NCBI GenBank assembly: GCA_035763805.1
Contig: DASUAL010000083.1
Location: 1 to 64,000, forward strand
Direction: 5' to 3'
DNA from: DASUAL01 sp035763805
GTDB lineage: Bacteria > Gemmatimonadota > Gemmatimonadetes > Gemmatimonadales > GWC2-71-9
Length of the DNA: 64,000 bases
The first letter of the stretch is position 1; every line of letters begins with the position of its first letter. Shown here piece by piece: positions 1-7,654 of this stretch. A model generated the notes under the pieces. That model saw only the letters and a list, made by a program, of their open reading frames with translations. It was not told the origin of the DNA and did not search any database. The translations under genes were made by a program, and so were the position numbers.

Positions 1-230
1 CCCTCGCGGCCCAAGGCGACGATCGCGCCCCCGGCGTCCACGAAGGCGCGCAGTACGTCGAGTGGGAATATCGATCGACTCTCCGAGTCGAGGATGAAAA
101 CGGTGGGTCGCTCGTCCACAACCAAGTGGCGCGGCAGGCGCGCTTCGCGCACCTCGATCTGCGCACCCTCGAGCATCGGGGCGACGTTCGCCAGCTGCCA
201 GACCGGCGTGCGGAGCAGCAGGTATCTCAC
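1..230 (-). CDS. Hypothetical protein, N-terminal part only
   Basis: Only the first 76 or so codons lie in the window; the gene runs off the left edge. It starts at a GTG whose bases overlap a TGA in the csgG-like reading frame. The visible peptide begins MRYLLLRTPVWQLANV and reads as an ordinary soluble alpha/beta segment, with hydrophobic strands such as TVFILD and GGAIVALG. I do not recognise a family. It lies downstream of the Crp, MBL hydrolase and CsgG-like genes on the same strand, so it probably belongs to the same transcript. Confidence 0.6.
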   Translation of the reverse strand, partial: MRYLLLRTPVWQLANVAPMLEGAQIEVREARLPRHLVVDERPTVFILDSESRSIFPLDVLRAFVDAGGAIVALGRE

Positions 231-307
231 AGCTTGGCGCTGCCTGAGGCGGCCAGGGGAACTTCGGTCACTTCCTTGGACAGCCGGCTCGCGACCTCAC
301 CGCGCGG

Positions 308-1018
308 TCACGAGCTCTTCACCCGCTGGAGTCCCTGCTGCGCCTCCGCGTAGTCCGGGAAGACGACCAGGGCCTTCTGATACATCTCCACCGCCTTGTC
401 CCGCTCCCCGCGGTCCTGGTAGAGCAGGGCCCTCGAGTAGTAGGTCAGGGCCTCGGTCGGGATCTGGCGGCTCATCCGCTGATCGGAGGCTTGCTTGGGA
501 AGCGGCGGCAGGTTCGCGTCCTTCATCAACTTGGTCGCCACCGTCCGGATCAGATCGAACAAATGATCCCGCTGCATCCGGTCGGATTCGACCTTGATGA
601 TTTCGCCGGTCTCCACATTGATGAGCCGCGCGTCGAGCCGGAAATCGCCGTAGAAGTCAATGAACACGCCCGTCACCACGTAGCGCGCGCCCACGAGCTT
701 GCCGATCTTGGCTGCGGTCGGGGGATCCACCCGACCGGCGGAGCCGAGGTTCTGCTCCTCGAGGAGCTTCTGGAGCTGGTCACGCTCGACCACGCGGACT
801 GCGGCGTTCGTCGCCAGCTCCGAGATCACCATCCCGGCGATGCCTCTCTGCAGGGCGTCGAAGTTTTCCCGGTCCTGCCCGTAGGAGCCGCCGTTGTCGA
901 ACGGGAAGACGGCGATCCCGGGGCGTGCGTCCTGGCCCCGCGCTTGGGCGCGGAGTCCGGCCGCGGCCCCTACGAGCACCGCCAAGGATATCAGGGTGGC
1001 TGTCGAACGGGAGTGCAT
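308..1018 (-). CDS. Exported CsgG-family protein with C-terminal TPR
   Basis: The 236-residue protein opens with a signal peptide (hydrophobic core about residues 8-22, cleavage near LRAQA). Residues 30-150 look like a CsgG/LpoB-type fold: the GIAVFPFDN strand, a region in which a target protein is named by number (RVVERDQLQKLLEEQ), and GARYVVTGVF followed by DARLINVETGEI. Residues 185-230 form a TPR-like pair ending FPDYAEAQ. CsgG relatives are envelope proteins that form pores or regulate envelope enzymes; which applies here is not visible. The gene follows the MBL hydrolase by 15 bp. After its TGA the same frame stays open for 26 codons, noted separately. Confidence 0.8.
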   Translation of the reverse strand: MHSRSTATLISLAVLVGAAAGLRAQARGQDARPGIAVFPFDNGGSYGQDRENFDALQRGIAGMVISELATNAAVRVVERDQLQKLLEEQNLGSAGRVDPPTAAKIGKLVGARYVVTGVFIDFYGDFRLDARLINVETGEIIKVESDRMQRDHLFDLIRTVATKLMKDANLPPLPKQASDQRMSRQIPTEALTYYSRALLYQDRGERDKAVEMYQKALVVFPDYAEAQQGLQRVKSS

Positions 1019-1033
1019 ATCGTGCTCCTCACG

Positions 1034-1900
1034 TCAGAGGGTCAGGGTCATCCCTTCTTGCGCCGCGATCACCTCGGCTGGCCTGCCGCGCTCTCGAGCC
1101 TGCTTGCGGGCCCCGGCGAGCAGGTCGTCAATCGCCGCGTCGCCGTGCTCGGGCTCGTGGTGGAACAGCACCAGCCGTTTGACCCCGGCGTCCGCCGCGA
1201 GGGCGACTGCCTCTTCGAAGGTGGAGTGGCCCCACCCGCGGTGCTCCTCCAGCTCCTGAGGCGTGTACATCGCGTCGTGGATCAGCAGCTCCACGTTCGC
1301 GAGAAACGCCGTCAGGTCCTTCCGCCACGACGCGGGGGTGTTGTAGTGACCCCCCGGCCCCAGCTCGTTGTCCGTCATGTACGCCATGCTCGGGCCCCCG
1401 GCGGAGGGGGTGAGCCGATAGCCGAGCGTCGTTCCGGGATGGCGCAGCTTCATCGCCTGCACCCGGAACCCGCGCACCGTGAACTCCCCGGGCTCGACCT
1501 GCTGCACCGTCAACTGCGCCGACAACGCATCGAGCGGCACCGGGAATACCGCCGGGTCCATCTGCTGGCGCAGGATCGCCTCCAGCGAGGTCGTCCCCTG
1601 ACGCGAGCCCCAGATGCGCACCGCGTTCCCCGGCGCGAAAAACGGCTTGAAGTGCGGGAGACCCTGGATGTGATCCCAGTGCGCGTGCGACAGCAGGATT
1701 TCCGCGCTCACAGCGCCGTTTTGCCGCTCCACGAGGTCGAGGCCCAGCGCGCGGATTCCGGTACCCGCGTCCAGGATGACCAGCTGACCCCCGGCGCCCT
1801 CTACGGCGACGCACGGCGTGTTGCCGCCGTAGCGCGCGGTGTGGGCCCCGGGGGTGGGGATAGACCCCCGTGTACCCCAGAAGGTCACCGTGTAGGCCAT
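1034..1900 (-). CDS. Metallo-beta-lactamase-fold hydrolase (PhnP/RNase Z-like)
   Basis: About 288 residues. FWGTRGSIPTPG at the N-terminus, then the metal motif LSHAHWDHIQGLP (HxHxDH), the later metal ligand in LLIHDAMYT and the terminal FHHEPEH match cytoplasmic MBL phosphodiesterases of the PhnP or cyclic-phosphodiesterase type. There is no signal peptide. I chose the ATG giving MAYTVTFWG; a GTG four codons upstream is the alternative. It sits between crp and the csgG-like gene on the same strand. The substrate cannot be deduced; a cyclic nucleotide or phosphoribosyl cyclic phosphate would be typical, and a cyclic nucleotide would be notable beside a Crp-type regulator. Confidence 0.82.
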   Translation of the reverse strand: MAYTVTFWGTRGSIPTPGAHTARYGGNTPCVAVEGAGGQLVILDAGTGIRALGLDLVERQNGAVSAEILLSHAHWDHIQGLPHFKPFFAPGNAVRIWGSRQGTTSLEAILRQQMDPAVFPVPLDALSAQLTVQQVEPGEFTVRGFRVQAMKLRHPGTTLGYRLTPSAGGPSMAYMTDNELGPGGHYNTPASWRKDLTAFLANVELLIHDAMYTPQELEEHRGWGHSTFEEAVALAADAGVKRLVLFHHEPEHGDAAIDDLLAGARKQARERGRPAEVIAAQEGMTLTL

Positions 1901-1992
1901 CCGATCCGGCACGCCGTATCTTGAGGAGCTAAGTTACGGAGAATCCTGGACGTACAACAAGCCGCAGCCTCACCCGGCACCGGTGACGCACC

Positions 1993-2664
1993 TCACGAGC
2001 GTCCGGCGGACGCCTCGAGCGCGGGGCGGTCGCGGATCAGGATCTCACGGCGGCTGATCTCGATGTAGCCCTTCTCGACCAGCTCGCGCATCGTGCGGCT
2101 CACCGTTTCGCGGCTCGAGCCGATCATCTGCGCGATCGTGTGGTGGGTGAGGCGCCGCGTGATGTGGTTCGACCCCGCCTCGTCGGCGAGGTCGAGCAAC
2201 AGCTGCGCCACGCGGCCGTTTACGTCGAGGAGCACGAGGCTCCCGACCTTCTCGTCGACCCGCCGCAGCCGCCGGGACAGCTCGCGCAGCAGCGCGAGCG
2301 CGATGCCCGGCGACTGCTGCAGGATGGTCTGGAAGTCCTCTCGCCGGATCACGAGGAGATTCGAGTCTTCCATTGCGATGACGTGCGCCGAGCGCGGCTC
2401 CTCGTCAATGAGGGACATCTCGCCGAAAAAGTCTCCCTCGCCCAGCACCGAGAGGATCACCTCTCGGCCATCCTCGCCGATGAGCACGACCTTGACCTGC
2501 CCTTTGGCCACGACGTAGAGGGCGTCGCCGGGGTCGTCCTCGAAGAGGATGACGGAATTCTTGGGGTAGCTGCGCTCCCGCGTGATCTCGGCTACCCGCT
2601 CCAGCTCGGAGGGCGAAAGCTGGCCGAACAGCGGCACTTTCTGGAGGATCGCCGTGATCGACAC
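1993..2664 (-). CDS. Crp/Fnr-family transcriptional regulator
   Basis: A cyclic-nucleotide-binding beta-roll (first 120 residues) is followed by a long dimer helix and a winged helix-turn-helix. The phosphate-binding cassette reads FFGEMSLIDEEPRSA, keeping the GE and RSA positions that contact cAMP in E. coli CRP. The recognition helix reads SSRETVSRTM, the same R-E-x-x-x-R arrangement that reads GTGA half-sites. There are no N-terminal cysteines as in Fnr. I chose the GTG at 2664, giving MSITAILQKVPLF, because it has an AGGGA ribosome site and a promoter (2718-2746) with a plausible start point just upstream; a TTG at 2730 would lie inside that promoter region. Confidence 0.9.
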   Translation of the reverse strand: MSITAILQKVPLFGQLSPSELERVAEITRERSYPKNSVILFEDDPGDALYVVAKGQVKVVLIGEDGREVILSVLGEGDFFGEMSLIDEEPRSAHVIAMEDSNLLVIRREDFQTILQQSPGIALALLRELSRRLRRVDEKVGSLVLLDVNGRVAQLLLDLADEAGSNHITRRLTHHTIAQMIGSSRETVSRTMRELVEKGYIEISRREILIRDRPALEASAGRS

Positions 2665-2675
2665 GGTGGCTGTCC

Positions 2676-2707
2676 CTGGGGCTTGAGGGCTCTGGGGCTT
2701 GAGGGCT
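2676..2707. repeat. Perfect 16-bp tandem duplication in the crp leader
   Basis: The unit CTGGGGCTTGAGGGCT occurs twice with no gap (2676-2691 and 2692-2707). It lies between the proposed crp start codon and its promoter, so it would be in the untranslated leader of the crp mRNA. Confidence 0.9.
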
Positions 2708-2717
2708 GTGGTGCGCA

Positions 2718-2746
2718 AGCTTACGTCCAAGGGTGCTCGGTGTCAA
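2718..2746 (-). promoter_or_regulatory. Sigma-70-like promoter for crp
   Basis: On the minus strand TTGACA (2746-2741) is followed after exactly 17 bp by TAAGCT (2723-2718). The -35 is a consensus match and the -10 matches at four positions. Transcription would begin near 2711, about 47 nt upstream of the GTG start of crp. Confidence 0.65.
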
Positions 2747-2766
2747 TTCACGGCGGGGTCGGCGGC

Positions 2767-2796
2767 TTGCTGGCAACTCACGGTGCCAGTTATATT
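2767..2796 (+). promoter_or_regulatory. Possible promoter for the rpmE-prfA operon
   Basis: TTGCTG (2767-2772) and TATATT (2791-2796) are separated by 18 bp and lie about 45 bp upstream of rpmE. The -10 matches consensus at five of six positions and the -35 at three. It is divergent from the crp promoter. Confidence 0.4.
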
Positions 2797-2840
2797 TCCG
2801 GTCTTCACATGGATTCGAGTTCTCAGCAAGGATACGAGCA

Positions 2841-3053
2841 GTGAAACCCGGGATTCACCCTGCCTACCAGCGCGCCACGGTCCAGTGCGCGTGCGGGAAC
2901 AGCTTCGTGACGCGGTCCACGGTCCCCGTGATCCACGTCGAGATCTGCGCCAAGTGCCACCCCTATTTCACCGGGAAGCAGAAGCTGGTGGACACGGCCG
3001 GGCGCGTGGAGCGGTTCCGCCAGAAGTACGGCCCGGACAAGAGCGCGGGCTGA
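2841..3053 (+). CDS. rpmE: 50S ribosomal protein L31
   Basis: The 70-residue protein begins MKPGIHPAYQ and carries CACG and CAKCHPYFTGKQK, the standard bL31 pattern with four zinc-ligand cysteines (C+ form). It binds the central protuberance of the large subunit. The start is a GTG preceded by AAGGA eight bases upstream; the longer open frame begins inside the crp promoter region and is not used. prfA follows after 3 bp. Confidence 0.96.
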   Translation: MKPGIHPAYQRATVQCACGNSFVTRSTVPVIHVEICAKCHPYFTGKQKLVDTAGRVERFRQKYGPDKSAG

Positions 3054-3056
3054 CGC

Positions 3057-4115
3057 GTGGAGGCCCGACTCCGCCAGGCGCTCGCGCGGGCGGAGGAAGT
3101 CGCCCAGGCGCTGGCCGACCCCGAGACCGCGCGGAATCCGGCCAAGCTCAAAGAGCTCGGTCGCGAACACGCGCGGCTGGAGGCGATTCGCCAGACCCAC
3201 GACCGTCTCACCCGGCTCCAGAAGGAGCTGGCCGAGGCCCGCGAGGTGCTCCAGGACGAGGATCCCGAGCTGTCGCAGCTCGCCCGTGCCGATGTCGAGC
3301 GCCTGCGCCCCGATGCGGAGCGGCTCGAGCGCCAGCTCGCCGAGCTCCTGACCCCCACCGATCCGATGGACGACCGCGACGCCATCGTCGAGATCCGTGC
3401 GGGCACGGGGGGCGACGAGGCGGCGCTGTTCGCGGCCGACCTGTTTCGCATGTACACGCGGTTCTGCGAGCGGCACGGCTGGAAGGTGGAGGTCGTTTCG
3501 CTCTCCGAAGGCAATCTGGGAGGTCTGAAGGAGGCGATCTTCGCCGCCCGGGGGCCCCGAGCGTACGGGACGCTGCGCTACGAGTCGGGCGTGCACCGGG
3601 TGCAACGCGTGCCCGTCACTGAGGCGCAAGGCCGCATCCACACCTCCGCCGCCACCGTGGCCGTGCTGCCCGAGGCGGAGGAGGTGGACATGAAGATCGA
3701 GGAGAGGGACCTGCGCATCGACGTGTTCCGCTCCCAGGGTCCGGGAGGGCAGAGCGTCAATACCACGGACAGCGCGGTGCGCATCACGCACCTGCCGACC
3801 GGTCTCGTGGTCCAGTGCCAGGACCAGAAATCCCAGCTACAGAACAAGATCAAGGCGCTCGAGGTGCTGCGCTCGCGCCTGCTCGACAAGATCCTCGCCG
3901 AGCGGGAGGCCGCACGGGCGCGCGAGCGGCGGGCGCAGGTCGGCACCGGTGACCGCTCGGCCAAGGTCCGGACCTACAACTTTCCGCAGAACCGCGTGAC
4001 GGACCACCGCATCCACTTCACGGTTCACAACCTCGCCGAAGTCCTCGGCGGGAACCTCGACGAGCTCATCGGCGCGCTGCGGCTCGCGGGAGAGAAGGAG
4101 CGCCTCAGTGCCTGA
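3057..4115 (+). CDS. prfA: Peptide chain release factor 1
   Basis: At 352 residues it has normal RF1 length. The GGQ loop (SQGPGGQSVNTTDSAVR) that triggers peptidyl-tRNA hydrolysis is intact. The stop-codon-reading tripeptide is PVT in VQRVPVTEAQGRIHTSA, the PxT form that marks RF1 (UAA/UAG) and not RF2. It starts with GTG 3 bp after rpmE and overlaps prmC by 8 bp, which is apt because PrmC methylates the GGQ glutamine of this protein. Confidence 0.97.
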   Translation: MEARLRQALARAEEVAQALADPETARNPAKLKELGREHARLEAIRQTHDRLTRLQKELAEAREVLQDEDPELSQLARADVERLRPDAERLERQLAELLTPTDPMDDRDAIVEIRAGTGGDEAALFAADLFRMYTRFCERHGWKVEVVSLSEGNLGGLKEAIFAARGPRAYGTLRYESGVHRVQRVPVTEAQGRIHTSAATVAVLPEAEEVDMKIEERDLRIDVFRSQGPGGQSVNTTDSAVRITHLPTGLVVQCQDQKSQLQNKIKALEVLRSRLLDKILAEREAARARERRAQVGTGDRSAKVRTYNFPQNRVTDHRIHFTVHNLAEVLGGNLDELIGALRLAGEKERLSA

Positions 4116-5034
4116 GCGCGCGACGCGGCCTCCGGCGCCCCCTCGCATCCGGTCGATCGGCGCGGTGCTGGAGGAGGCCGCCCAACGCTTGGAGCGATCG
4201 GGCGTGCCCCAGGCACGGCGCGAGGCGACCTCGATCTGGGCGGCGGTGGCCGGCCCGCGCGTGACGCCGGGCGACGTGTGGCTGCAGCACGCCGCAGAGC
4301 CTGCCGCCGGCGTCGCGCAACGGTTCCGGGACGCCGTGGAGCGGCGTTCGCGCGGCATCCCGTTCGCGTATGCCGTCGGCCGCGCTGGGTTTCGCGATCT
4401 CGAGCTACGACTCGACCCGCGGGCCCTGATCCCCCGGCCGGAGACGGAAGGGTTGGTCGATCTGGTCTTGCGGTGGACGCACGAGGGGGGGAAAGGGGAA
4501 GGGGGAAAGGGGAAGGGTGGTGTGGCTGCCGATATCGGAACGGGGTGCGGCTGCATCGCCCTCGCGCTGGCCGTTGAGGGGCACTTCGACCGCGTGGTCG
4601 CCGTGGAGCGCTCCGCGGCCGCGGCGGCGCTGGCGCGCGAGAACGTCGCGCGAGTGGGCCCGCCGACGCCGGTCGAGGTGCGTGAGGGCGACCTGCTGGC
4701 GCCGCTCGCGGGCGCGCGCTACCGGGCGATCGTCTCCAACCCGCCGTATCTGACAGAGGGCGAGTACGCGGCGCTCGACCCCGCGGTGCGCGGGTTCGAG
4801 CCGCGGGAAGCGCTCGTGAGCGGGCCCGAGGGGCTCGACGCGACGCGCGACCTTCTCGTCGGCGCCGCAGCCCGGCTCGAGCCGGGCGGCCTCCTCGCGC
4901 TCGAAGTCGACGAGCGACGCGCGGAGCGGGTGCGGGCGCTGGCGCGCAAGTCCGGCTGGTCCCGCGTGGCGATCTACGAGGACCTGTTCGGCCGGCCGCG
5001 GTTCTTGCTGGCCTTTGCCAAGGAGGAATCGTGA
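4108..5034 (+). CDS. prmC: Release factor glutamine N5-methyltransferase
   Basis: PrmC (HemK) transfers a methyl group from S-adenosylmethionine to the glutamine of the GGQ motif in release factors. The N-terminal helical domain is followed by the methyltransferase fold with ADIGTGCGCIALALA (SAM binding) and the catalytic NPPY in IVSNPPYLTEGEY. RALIPRPETEGLVD is also typical. Just before the SAM motif, the residues GGKGEGGKGKGG are encoded by a G/A-rich imperfect tandem repeat (4484-4520), an insertion I do not expect in the family. The GTG start overlaps prfA. Confidence 0.95.
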   Translation: MPERATRPPAPPRIRSIGAVLEEAAQRLERSGVPQARREATSIWAAVAGPRVTPGDVWLQHAAEPAAGVAQRFRDAVERRSRGIPFAYAVGRAGFRDLELRLDPRALIPRPETEGLVDLVLRWTHEGGKGEGGKGKGGVAADIGTGCGCIALALAVEGHFDRVVAVERSAAAAALARENVARVGPPTPVEVREGDLLAPLAGARYRAIVSNPPYLTEGEYAALDPAVRGFEPREALVSGPEGLDATRDLLVGAAARLEPGGLLALEVDERRAERVRALARKSGWSRVAIYEDLFGRPRFLLAFAKEES

Positions 5035-5384
5035 TGGACCAGAAGGCGCAAGAACTGGGTCGGATGCTGGGCCAGAGCGACGAGTATAAGGCGCTGCTCC
5101 GGGCCAGCGAGCGGATGCGCGAAGACGCGACCTGCCGTCAGCTCCTGGCCGAGGTGGAGCGGATCGCGCAAACCATCGAGCAGGCCGCGCAGCAAGGGCG
5201 GGAGCCGGCCAAGGAACAGGTCGAGAAGTACGACCGAGCGCTCCAGAGCGTGCAGTCGAATCCGGTGTATCAGCAGGTGGTCGCCGCGCAGGCCAACTTC
5301 GAGAAGCTGATGGCCAAAGTGAACGCCCGGATCTACGAGGGCATGAAGCAGGGGTCCGCGAGCCCCATCATCACTCTCGGATGA
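5034..5384 (+). CDS. YlbF/YmcA-family protein
   Basis: This small, all-helical, charged protein of 116 residues matches the YlbF/YmcA family in length and in its C-terminal pattern NPVYQQVVAAQANFEKLM. In Bacillus these proteins belong to the Y-complex that guides mRNA maturation by RNase Y. The role outside Firmicutes is not established. The ATG at 5034 is preceded by a strong AAGGAGG site; a GTG three bases earlier is less likely. It lies between prmC and tmk with overlapping ends, so it is co-translated with them. Confidence 0.78.
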   Translation: MDQKAQELGRMLGQSDEYKALLRASERMREDATCRQLLAEVERIAQTIEQAAQQGREPAKEQVEKYDRALQSVQSNPVYQQVVAAQANFEKLMAKVNARIYEGMKQGSASPIITLG

Positions 5385-6037
5385 ACGGGGGGGCGACGGG
5401 GGCGGGGGCTGGCGTGTTCATCGTGGTGGAGGGCCCCGAGGGGGCAGGCAAATCCACCCTGGTGCGCTGGCTCGCCGCGCGGCTGCTGGCGGACGGTCGT
5501 CAGGTGGCCACAGTGCGCGAGCCCGGCGGCACGCCGGTGGCGGAAGCGGCGCGCAAGGTGGCGCTCAAGTTCCCGCACGAGATGGCGGCCGCGGCGGAGC
5601 TGTTCCTGTTCCTCGCGGCGCGGGCCGACCTCGTGCACCACGTCATCCGGCCGGCGCTTGAGGCGGGTCAGGTCGTGCTCGCCGACCGCTTTGCGTTGTC
5701 GACCGTGGCCTATCAGGTTGCGGGTGGGGGTTTACCGTACGAGGAGGTGGCCTCGGCCATCCGGCTGGCCACCGGCGGTCTCGTGGCGGACATCACGCTT
5801 GTGCTCGACGTTCCCGTTGACGTCGGCCGCGAGCGGCAGCGGGCGGCACGCAAGATGCAGGATCGCTTCGAGCGCCAGGACGATGCATTCCACCGCCGCG
5901 TGCTCGAGGCCTATCGCGCGGCGGCGGGTCCCGGGGTGGTGCACATCGATGCGACTCAGTCCAAGAAGGCCGTGCAGGAAGCCGCGTGGCGCGAGGTCAT
6001 GGCGGTGACCGCACTCTCAACGCGAGGCGTCTCATGA
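5381..6037 (+). CDS. tmk: Thymidylate kinase
   Basis: It phosphorylates dTMP to dTDP for DNA synthesis. Visible are the P-loop VEGPEGAGKSTLV, REPGGTPVAE (dTMP site), the DR motif LADRFALSTVAYQ and the LID stretch RKMQDRFERQ. 218 residues is normal length. The start ATG overlaps the ylbF stop (ATGA), and its own stop overlaps the next start in the same way. Confidence 0.95.
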   Translation: MNGGATGAGAGVFIVVEGPEGAGKSTLVRWLAARLLADGRQVATVREPGGTPVAEAARKVALKFPHEMAAAAELFLFLAARADLVHHVIRPALEAGQVVLADRFALSTVAYQVAGGGLPYEEVASAIRLATGGLVADITLVLDVPVDVGRERQRAARKMQDRFERQDDAFHRRVLEAYRAAAGPGVVHIDATQSKKAVQEAAWREVMAVTALSTRGVS

Positions 6038-7653
6038 AGCTCCGCAACGTCGTGGTGGTCGCGCTCACGTCGGTCGTCGCGCTCGCGACCGGCGGCTGGC
6101 TGCTGCAGCGCGAGGCCGTGCCCGCAGGCTCGGTCTACCAGCAGGCACGCCTGTTCGAGGATGTGCTGGCGCACGTGGCCGACTACTACGTCGATTCGCT
6201 CGACGAGCGCCAGCTCTACCAGATGGCGATCGACGGCATGCTTGACCAACTGCAGGACCCGTACTCCGTCTTTCTCAAGCGCGACGACTTCCGGGCCCTC
6301 TCCGAAGCGACCACGGGCAACTACGGCGGCCTCGGCATTCAGATCGACGTACGCGACGGCTGGATCACCGTTGTGGCCCCGCTTCCCGACACGCCCGCGG
6401 AGCGTGCCGGCATCCAGTCGGGCGACCGGATCGTGATTCTCGACGGTCGCTCGACCGAGGGCTGGAAGAACGACCAGGCGGTGAAGGAGCTGCGTGGCCA
6501 GCCGGGCACCCAGGTGGAGCTCAAGGTGCGGCGTGTCGGCGTAGAGCAGCCGCTCACGTTCACGCTCACCCGCGCCACGATTCACATCCGCTCGGTGCAG
6601 GTCTCGATGATGCTCGACGACAAGGTCGGGTACATCTCGCTCAGTCCGGTGAGCGAGACGTCGGCGTCGGAGCTCACCCAGGCGCTGGGGAGTCTCGTGC
6701 AAAAGGGCCTGAAGTCCCTGATCCTCGACCTGCGCGGCAACCCGGGGGGACTGCTCGATCAGGGCGTGGCAGTGAGCGATCTGTTCCTCGATCCAGGACA
6801 GGAGGTCGTGGCGACGCGGGGTCGCGCGCCCAACACGACGCGCACATTCAAGGACGCCAAGCCTCAGCTGTGGCCCAGTCTCCCGATCGTCGTGCTGGTG
6901 AACGGCGGCTCCGCGAGCGCCGCCGAGATCATCACCGGAGCGCTCCAGGACCACGACCGTGCGGTCGTTGTGGGCACGCCGACCTTCGGCAAGGGCCTCG
7001 TCCAGTCCCTGTGGAACCTCACGCCCGAGACCGGCCTCAAGCTCACGACGGCGCGCTGGTACACGCCCAGCGGACGCACGATCCAGCGCAACAGCAAGAG
7101 CGAGGCGGAGCAGGAGGCGCAAGTCGCGGCCGCCGAGGAAGGCCGCGACACTACGAAGGTCGACTCGTCGCTGGTGTTTCGCACCGATCGGGGTCGCATC
7201 GTGGTCGGCGGCGGCGGTATCCGGCCGGACCTGTTCGTGGCCGCCGACACGTTCACCACCGCCGAGCGCGCGTTCATGAGGGCGCTGGGAAACAAGATCC
7301 CGGTGTTCCGCGACGTGCTCGCGAGCTACGCGCTCGAGCTCAAGGGCGCGAACCGCGTCACGGGCCCGACCTTCGCGGTCACCGACGATATGGTGAGCGA
7401 GGTGCTGCGCCGACTGCGGCAGCGCGGCGCCGGCGTCGCGGACAGCGCGGTCGCCGGGGCGCGGACGCTCATCGCCCAGGAGCTGGGCTACGAGACGGCG
7501 CGCTACGTGTTCGGTCGACCCGCCGAAGTCCGCAGACGGATGTCGGAGGACCCTCAAGTGCAGGCGGCGCTCACGCTCGCCCGGCGCGCCCGCTCGCCGG
7601 AGGATCTGCTCGCCCTCGCTGCGGCGCGCGGCCCCGCCACCCCGCGGAACTAG
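6034..7653 (+). CDS. S41-family C-terminal processing peptidase (CtpA-like)
   Basis: The 539-residue protein begins with one membrane anchor or signal segment (residues 4-22), so it acts in the periplasm. A PDZ domain follows (about 90-170: GIQSGDRIVILDGRST), then the S41 core. The catalytic pair is visible: serine in NGGSASAAEII and lysine in PTFGKGLVQS. The domain after the core (about 420-535) is helical and less conserved. Such proteases trim the C-termini of exported proteins. I chose MKLRNVVVV as start because it overlaps the tmk stop and gives a clean signal segment; the longer frame has no supporting site. Confidence 0.92.
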   Translation: MKLRNVVVVALTSVVALATGGWLLQREAVPAGSVYQQARLFEDVLAHVADYYVDSLDERQLYQMAIDGMLDQLQDPYSVFLKRDDFRALSEATTGNYGGLGIQIDVRDGWITVVAPLPDTPAERAGIQSGDRIVILDGRSTEGWKNDQAVKELRGQPGTQVELKVRRVGVEQPLTFTLTRATIHIRSVQVSMMLDDKVGYISLSPVSETSASELTQALGSLVQKGLKSLILDLRGNPGGLLDQGVAVSDLFLDPGQEVVATRGRAPNTTRTFKDAKPQLWPSLPIVVLVNGGSASAAEIITGALQDHDRAVVVGTPTFGKGLVQSLWNLTPETGLKLTTARWYTPSGRTIQRNSKSEAEQEAQVAAAEEGRDTTKVDSSLVFRTDRGRIVVGGGGIRPDLFVAADTFTTAERAFMRALGNKIPVFRDVLASYALELKGANRVTGPTFAVTDDMVSEVLRRLRQRGAGVADSAVAGARTLIAQELGYETARYVFGRPAEVRRRMSEDPQVQAALTLARRARSPEDLLALAAARGPATPRN

Positions 7654-7654
7654 C

